From NCBI GenBank assembly GCA_030624785.1, contig JAUXJK010000121.1, positions 1-6,440 of the forward strand: 6,440 bases of DNA, read 5' to 3'. This stretch comes from Actinomycetes bacterium (GTDB lineage: Bacteria > Actinomycetota > Thermoleophilia > Gaiellales > Gaiellaceae). A program made the position numbers and the translations under genes. The notes beneath the pieces are model-generated. The model was not told the DNA's origin, ran no database searches, and saw only the letters and a program-made list of their open reading frames with translations. Of this stretch, positions 1 to 3,532 are shown in pieces (positions within the stretch are counted from its first letter, which is position 1; every line of letters starts with the position of its first letter).

Positions 1-355
1 GAACGATTTGACACAGACGACGCTTGGGTTCTCGCGCGACGACACAGGGAAGTTTCTAACCAAATACCTCGAAGACCTGCACGTGCTCGAGCACCATCCG
101 TTCGAGACGCTCGAGCAGTCTGGTGTTGGCAAACTCATGGAGATCGGCGTTAAGGGAGCTCGGCAGACGTCGAAGGACATCAAACTCGGCATCTGCGGCG
201 AACATGGGGGAGATCCTGACTCGGTGCGCTTCTGTCACGACCTCGGGCTCGACTACGTATCGTGCGCGCCGCTTCGGGTGCCGCTCGCACGCCTCGCGGC
301 CGCACAGGCCGTTCTGGCGGGGGATGGTGTTACGCCCGTCGAAATCGGCGGCTAG
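1..355 (+). CDS. ppdK: Pyruvate phosphate dikinase, C-terminal end (partial)
   Basis: Only the last 117 codons are present; the reading frame enters at base 2 and the gene begins upstream of the window. PPDK interconverts pyruvate, ATP and Pi with phosphoenolpyruvate, AMP and PPi in the cytoplasm. The visible part is the end of the PEP/pyruvate-binding TIM barrel. It opens with NDLTQTTLGFSRDD, part of a family signature, and contains GICGEHGGDP (Cys codon at 194-196). In PPDK this Cys is the catalytic acid that protonates the pyruvate enolate. It then runs through GLDYVSCAPLRVPLARLAAAQ, the conserved end of PEP-utilising enzymes. These motifs separate it from PEP synthase and from enzyme I of the PTS. 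The TTG at 8-10 is an internal Leu codon, not a start. The stop TAG (353-355) shares the palindrome CTAG with the stop of the convergent rhomboid gene, so no terminator lies between them. No truncation or frameshift is visible in this part. Confidence 0.95.
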   Translation, partial: NDLTQTTLGFSRDDTGKFLTKYLEDLHVLEHHPFETLEQSGVGKLMEIGVKGARQTSKDIKLGICGEHGGDPDSVRFCHDLGLDYVSCAPLRVPLARLAAAQAVLAGDGVTPVEIGG

Positions 356-1224
356 GCAAAAGGCCCGACACGCAGGTACGAGAGCGCGACCGCGGCTACC
401 GCGATCGCCATGAGCCCGAGAACCATGAGCGGCGTCGTTCGCGTGTAGGCCGGATTCGCTCGCCCGAATCGAGAGAACACCAGGATCACGAGCGCTCCTC
501 CGATCAGGCCACCGTGGTGGCCGCCGATCGATATGCGCGGAAAGACGAAACTAAGCACGACGTTGAACGCGACGATCGGCAATGCCGCGCCACCAAAAAC
601 GTAGATACCGCGACGCTCAAGAACCAGGCCAGCGCCAAGGACACCGAAGATGGCTCCTGAAGCTCCGACAGTTGCCGCGTTCGGGCTCAAGAGAAGTGCG
701 CCCGCGGAACCAGCCAGCAGCGAGATCATGTAGAGCGCCAGAAAGCGCCCGGAGCCGATGAGCGCTTCAAGCGGGCGCCCGAACCACCAGAGGATCGCCG
801 CGTTGAAGAGGATATGAATCGGGCCAGAGTGGAGGAAGCCAGAGGTCACTAGCCGCCACCAATCGCCGTCATCAACCGCTGGCCCGAACAGGGCACCGTT
901 GAAGAACAGTTCGCCGCTCGTTCCGTTGATGTCTCCTGATTCCGCGACCTGACCCAGGTAGACCAGCACGATCAGACCGACGAGTGCTCGAGCCACGATG
1001 TCGTTGGACCCGGCCCGAGCTAGCTGGCGTACGTTCTGCTTCGGTCGTGTCTTCTGCGCGCGTGCCTCACGCTGGTGGGAGCATTCCGGGCAGTGGATAC
1101 CGACAGGCGCGAACACCATGCAATCAGGGCAGATGGGCCGCCCGCATTCGGAGCAGCTCACGGCTGTTTCTACGTCTTTGTGGCGGTAGCAGGTCGTGTG
1201 TTGACCGGGCTCGGTTGTGCTCAT
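352..1224 (-). CDS. Rhomboid-family intramembrane serine protease with N-terminal B-box-like zinc finger
   Basis: This is a 290-residue membrane protein. Residues 12-48 hold paired metal ligands: C12/H15, C24/C27, C32/C35 and H44/C45/C48. This resembles the B-box zinc finger found at the N terminus of many actinobacterial rhomboids. A basic linker (51-72) leads into about six to seven hydrophobic segments (roughly 78-93, 132-150, 160-179, 184-202, 206-229, 233-251 and 264-284). Rhomboid hallmarks are present: WWRLVTSGFLH (122-132), H137 and N141 (oxyanion-side residues), GASG with nucleophile Ser189, and GHHGGLIGG with His236 as the likely catalytic base. The Ser/His dyad is therefore intact. 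The enzyme should cleave substrate transmembrane segments within the cytoplasmic membrane; its substrate is unknown. The ATG at 1224 sits just after a -10-like TAGGAT. An AGGA 8 bases upstream could serve as a weak ribosome site. The gene is divergent from comB and overlaps the ppdK stop by 4 bases. Confidence 0.93.
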   Translation of the reverse strand: MSTTEPGQHTTCYRHKDVETAVSCSECGRPICPDCMVFAPVGIHCPECSHQREARAQKTRPKQNVRQLARAGSNDIVARALVGLIVLVYLGQVAESGDINGTSGELFFNGALFGPAVDDGDWWRLVTSGFLHSGPIHILFNAAILWWFGRPLEALIGSGRFLALYMISLLAGSAGALLLSPNAATVGASGAIFGVLGAGLVLERRGIYVFGGAALPIVAFNVVLSFVFPRISIGGHHGGLIGGALVILVFSRFGRANPAYTRTTPLMVLGLMAIAVAAVALSYLRVGPFA

Positions 1225-1230
1225 TCTTTG

Positions 1231-1236
1231 ATCCTA
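1231..1236 (-). promoter_or_regulatory. Candidate -10 element of the rhomboid gene
   Basis: On the minus strand this reads TAGGAT, a TANNNT match, and six bases separate it from the rhomboid ATG. That distance would put the transcription start at or near the A of the start codon. The -35 is weak: TGGACG on the minus strand at 1261-1256 matches four of six consensus bases, but at a long 19-base spacing. The AGGA inside this same element could instead be a Shine-Dalgarno, so the two readings compete. Confidence 0.35.
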
Positions 1237-1275
1237 CGGGTGGGATTCACAACTACGTCCAGTTGACGGGGTCGT

Positions 1276-1281
1276 TACGAT
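1276..1281 (+). promoter_or_regulatory. Candidate -10 element of comB, leaderless arrangement
   Basis: TACGAT fits the actinobacterial TANNNT -10 pattern. Eight bases separate it from the comB ATG at 1290, and none of them is purine-rich enough to be a ribosome binding site. The simplest reading is a leaderless or near-leaderless transcript. No good -35 is seen 16-18 bases upstream. TTGACG at 1263-1268 looks like a -35, but it lies only 7 bases from this element and has no -10 at its own proper distance. Confidence 0.4.
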
Positions 1282-1289
1282 CCGCCGCC

Positions 1290-1982
1290 ATGCGTATCGA
1301 TGTTGCCTTTGCGCCCGAGCTAGCCGCTCCTGCTCCGACCGCCATCGTGATCGATGTGCTTCGCGCTACGTCAACGATCGCACAGGCCCTGAATGCGGGG
1401 TACGCCCAGATCCACTGTTGCGTAGACGTTGATGACGCGCGCACGCTTCGTCACGAACTCGGGCGAGGTGTACTGGCGGGGGAGCGAGAGTGCGTGCGTG
1501 TTCCGGGATTTGATCTCGGTAACTCACCGCGTGAGTTCCTAGAGCCGGCTGCGGAGCTTGCCATTCTCTCGACAACCAACGGCACGCGAGCCCTTGTGGC
1601 AGCCGCAGAGCGAGCAGAGCGCGTGTATGCCGCAGGTCTCCTGAATCTCAACGCCGTGGCGCAGGCTGCGCGTGAAACCGGGGAGGATGTGTCGATCGTC
1701 TGCGCAGGAGTGCTCGGAGCGTTTGCGATGGACGACGCCTACTGTGCAGGACGACTGGCCGCGCTCTTCGACGGTAAGCTTACTGACGCGGCGCAGGCAG
1801 CAGTTCGGATCGCCGAGAGCTTCGAGACGTCCGAAGCGGGCTTGCTTGCAAGCCAAAGCGCGCGCAATCTTCTTGCGGCGAACCTCGACGATGACATCGC
1901 CTGGTGTGCGCGTACAGACGTTCTCACGGTTGTTCCTCGACTCACGAGAACGACAGCGCTCGCTGTTGAGATCTCTCTCTAG
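1290..1982 (+). CDS. comB: 2-phosphosulfolactate phosphatase, ComB family
   Basis: This 230-residue protein matches the ComB family over its whole length. Hallmarks in order: IVIDVLRATSTI (19-30), GERE (64-67), GFDLGNSPREF (73-83), LSTTNGTRAL (93-102), GLLNLNAVA (116-124), CAGVLGAFAMDDAYCAG (138-154) and a closing D...C...D...VP pattern (about 200-216). ComB enzymes are Mg-dependent and hydrolyse (R)-2-phospho-3-sulfolactate to (R)-sulfolactate. In methanogens this is a coenzyme M step; in bacteria such as Bacillus it belongs to sulfolactate formation. No phosphosulfolactate synthase (ComA) or sulfolactate dehydrogenase is adjacent, so the physiological substrate here is uncertain. The ATG at 1290 was chosen because the ComB domain begins exactly there (MRIDVAFAP). 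The frame stays open upstream to 984, but that part is antisense to the rhomboid gene and has no family resemblance. It is probably transcribed alone, since imuB behind it has its own promoter. Confidence 0.92.
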   Translation: MRIDVAFAPELAAPAPTAIVIDVLRATSTIAQALNAGYAQIHCCVDVDDARTLRHELGRGVLAGERECVRVPGFDLGNSPREFLEPAAELAILSTTNGTRALVAAAERAERVYAAGLLNLNAVAQAARETGEDVSIVCAGVLGAFAMDDAYCAGRLAALFDGKLTDAAQAAVRIAESFETSEAGLLASQSARNLLAANLDDDIAWCARTDVLTVVPRLTRTTALAVEISL

Positions 1983-2045
1983 CTCTCCGTTCTAGACGAT
2001 GTAGACCAGGCCAACACAGGTGGTAGGGCGACCCTGGCTTGACAC

Positions 2046-2059
2046 CGAACGTTTGTTCG
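2046..2059 (+). promoter_or_regulatory. SOS box 1 (LexA operator)
   Basis: CGAACGTTTGTTCG contains a perfect GAAC-N4-GTTC inverted repeat (2047-2058) with matching C/G flanks. It agrees with the Bacillus/Mycobacterium LexA operator CGAAC-N4-GTTCG. It lies between the -35 and -10 elements. Confidence 0.85.
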
Positions 2060-2062
2060 TGT

Positions 2063-2076
2063 AGAACATACGTTCC
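2063..2076 (+). promoter_or_regulatory. SOS box 2 (LexA operator)
   Basis: AGAACATACGTTCC contains a second perfect GAAC-N4-GTTC (2064-2075). It overlaps the -10 and the predicted start point and ends 3 bases before the imuB ATG. Its centre is 17 bases from that of box 1, so two LexA dimers would sit on neighbouring turns of the helix. By eye, no other GAAC-N4-GTTC occurs in the window. Confidence 0.85.
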
Positions 2077-2077
2077 T

Positions 2078-3262
2078 ATGGTCGCGTGTCTGACTATCTC
2101 ATCCTTCGCTCTTCGGGTTGCCCTTCGCCCTCGGCCAGATCTTTCCGGCCTTCCTGTAGCGCTTGCGCCTGCCTCTAATACACCAGAAGCCATCGAAGCG
2201 TTCACTCTTGCGGCTGAGAAAGCGGGTTTACGTACAGGTATGCGTCTTAGCGAAGCGCTTGCAACGTGTCCCACACTTGTTCTACTCGAGCAGGATCCTG
2301 CTTCCGTCGCCGACGTGTGGGAGGCGATCCTGCATCAACTGGAGGAAGCGGGGTTCGAGGTCGAACCTCTCGAACATGGCTGTGTTCTGTTCGACACCGC
2401 GCCTGTCGAACTATTAGCGGGCGGCCTCGAACAGGCGCTAGAGCGTGCCATGGCCGCCGTCGATTCGCGTTGGCAACCCAGCCTCGGTGTCGCTGCTCGT
2501 CGCTTTGCCGCTGTCGCAGCAGCAAGCGTCACCGTGCCTGGAAGGATTCTCGTCGTTGATGACGCGGAGACAGCATTGTTTCTGGAGCCACTTCCGCTTC
2601 ATCTCTTGCCGCTCTCGCAGGAACGCCGCGAAGAGTTTGCGGCTCTCGGGATTCAACGACTCGGCGAGCTCGCCTGCCTGCCACGTGCGTCGGTTGCTGA
2701 TCGGTTCGGTAGCGACGCCGATCAGGCGTGGCTATGCGCAAGAAGTGAAGATCGCGCGCGAGTTGTACCCCGCCAACCATCGGTTGATCTCGTTGAGAGC
2801 ATCGAATTTCCCGACCCTGTTGCGAACTCTTCCACTCTTGAGCATTCGCTTGCGCGATTGATCGATCTGCTGCTGGCGCGTCCGGATCGCAAGGGAAGGG
2901 CATTACGCAAGGTTGCTCTCTCGGCTCGTCTCGTGAGCGGAGGGTCGTGGCGACGCGCTCTGACGCTTCGTGAGCCGAGCGCCGACCCAACCGTGCTTCG
3001 CGTGGCTCTCACGCCACGGCTCTCCGAACTTCCCGCACCTGCGCTCGATCTGAAGATCAAGATCGATGAGCTCACTGAATGGCAAGGCGTTCAAGAAGAG
3101 TTGCTGTCAACTCGGGGGAAGCGGCTTCAAGAGAAGCTGCGGGAAGGGCTTCGCCAAGTGCGCACCAGCGTGGGCCGCTATGCGGTCTGCACGGTGGTCG
3201 AGATCGCTCCATGGTCCCGAATTCCAGAAAATCGAGCGATTCTCGTTCCGCGCGACGACTAA
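2078..3262 (+). CDS. imuB: ImuB-like, catalytically inactive Y-family DNA polymerase homologue
   Basis: This 394-residue protein has the Y-family fold plan: an N-terminal palm/fingers part (1-170, with GLPVALAP at 24-31 and AAEKAGLRTGMRLSEALATCP at 45-65), a helix-hairpin-helix thumb (about 187-211, LGIQRLGELACLP) and a little-finger domain (about 238-365), ending in WSRIPENRAILVP. The catalytic acids appear to be missing. The DxDxFF-type strand is replaced by TISSFALRV (6-14), and the SIDE motif by PLEHGCVLF (97-105). This is the hallmark of ImuB, which acts as an adaptor joining DnaE2 to the sliding clamp. No strong clamp-binding motif is visible; QEELL (339-343) is at best a weak match. 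The ATG at 2078 was preferred over the in-frame TTG at 2039 because the latter lies in the -35 and homology starts at MVACL. It is the first gene of an SOS operon, and the next gene overlaps its end by 52 bases. Confidence 0.87.
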   Translation: MVACLTISSFALRVALRPRPDLSGLPVALAPASNTPEAIEAFTLAAEKAGLRTGMRLSEALATCPTLVLLEQDPASVADVWEAILHQLEEAGFEVEPLEHGCVLFDTAPVELLAGGLEQALERAMAAVDSRWQPSLGVAARRFAAVAAASVTVPGRILVVDDAETALFLEPLPLHLLPLSQERREEFAALGIQRLGELACLPRASVADRFGSDADQAWLCARSEDRARVVPRQPSVDLVESIEFPDPVANSSTLEHSLARLIDLLLARPDRKGRALRKVALSARLVSGGSWRRALTLREPSADPTVLRVALTPRLSELPAPALDLKIKIDELTEWQGVQEELLSTRGKRLQEKLREGLRQVRTSVGRYAVCTVVEIAPWSRIPENRAILVPRDD

Positions 3263-3483
3263 ACGCTCCTCGGCCGGTCGATGTCACCGCATTACGTGGT
3301 CGGCCCACCGCGGTAGGAGGCGTTTCGGTTGAGGCGATTCGTGAGGAGTGGCGCGTTGCCGATCAGTGGTGGACTAGTGCACCTGTCCGTCGACAGTACT
3401 TCGATCTCGTTCTCGAAACCGGCAAGCACGTGGTCGTATTCCTCGATGTGGAAAGAGACGCGTGGTTCACACAGCGTGCATAG
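3211..3483 (+). CDS. Small conserved-looking protein between imuB and dnaE2, function unknown
   Basis: This 90-residue protein starts inside the end of imuB in another frame (52-base overlap) and stops 49 bases before dnaE2. The basic N-terminal part (1-16) is coded within imuB and probably little conserved. A likely domain follows: RLNAPRPVDV (16-25), EEWRVADQWWTSAPVRRQYF (about 46-65) and VVVFLDVERDAWFTQRA (74-90). The mix of Trp, Arg and alternating hydrophobic residues suggests a small beta-rich fold. Similar short proteins, possibly of the DUF6504 type, sit beside dnaE2/imuB in other Actinobacteria as far as I recall; this needs a profile search. ATG 3211 is the only plausible start because no ATG, GTG or TTG follows in frame before the domain. 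No strong ribosome site is seen, so translation is probably coupled to imuB. It would share the SOS control of the operon. It has no resemblance to ImuA. Confidence 0.75.
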   Translation: MVPNSRKSSDSRSARRLNAPRPVDVTALRGRPTAVGGVSVEAIREEWRVADQWWTSAPVRRQYFDLVLETGKHVVVFLDVERDAWFTQRA

Positions 3484-3532
3484 AGCGTCGAGACGGATCT
3501 GAACGTCCACTAGTCGAGTTCAGAGTTGACTC

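Larger units (their letters stand above)
2039..2077 (+). promoter_or_regulatory. LexA-controlled promoter of the imuB-dnaE2 operon
   Basis: A perfect -35 hexamer TTGACA occupies 2039-2044. At the ideal 17-base spacing lies TAGAAC (2062-2067), a usable -10. Transcription would then begin at about 2073-2077, essentially at the imuB ATG (2078). SOS box 1 fills the spacer and SOS box 2 covers the -10 and the start point, so bound LexA would block RNA polymerase. No Shine-Dalgarno is visible between -10 and ATG. A TTG within this -35 could be misread as an earlier imuB start; the promoter makes that unlikely. Confidence 0.75.

Noticed and set aside
1263..1268. TTGACG as a -35 for comB
   Set aside because: It is 7 bases from the TACGAT element, far too close, and no -10 lies at the normal distance before the ATG.
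984..1289. A 102-codon N-terminal extension of comB in an open frame
   Set aside because: It lies antisense to the rhomboid gene, shows no ComB homology and crosses the divergent promoter region; the family N terminus starts at ATG 1290.
2006..2037. Possible terminator hairpin after comB (CCAGG...CCTGG; AGGG-CGA-CCCT at 2025-2035)
   Set aside because: The stems are 4-5 pairs and no T-tract follows; it also runs into the imuB -35, so it cannot be called a terminator.
2039..2077. An earlier TTG start for imuB adding 13 residues
   Set aside because: The TTG is the first half of the TTGACA -35, and the added codons cover the two LexA boxes; homology begins at MVACL (2078).
3211..3483. The small protein as a frameshifted tail of ImuB
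   Set aside because: ImuB ends with its own expected terminus (WSRIPENRAILVP followed by a stop), and the small gene has its own ATG, so no frameshift is needed.
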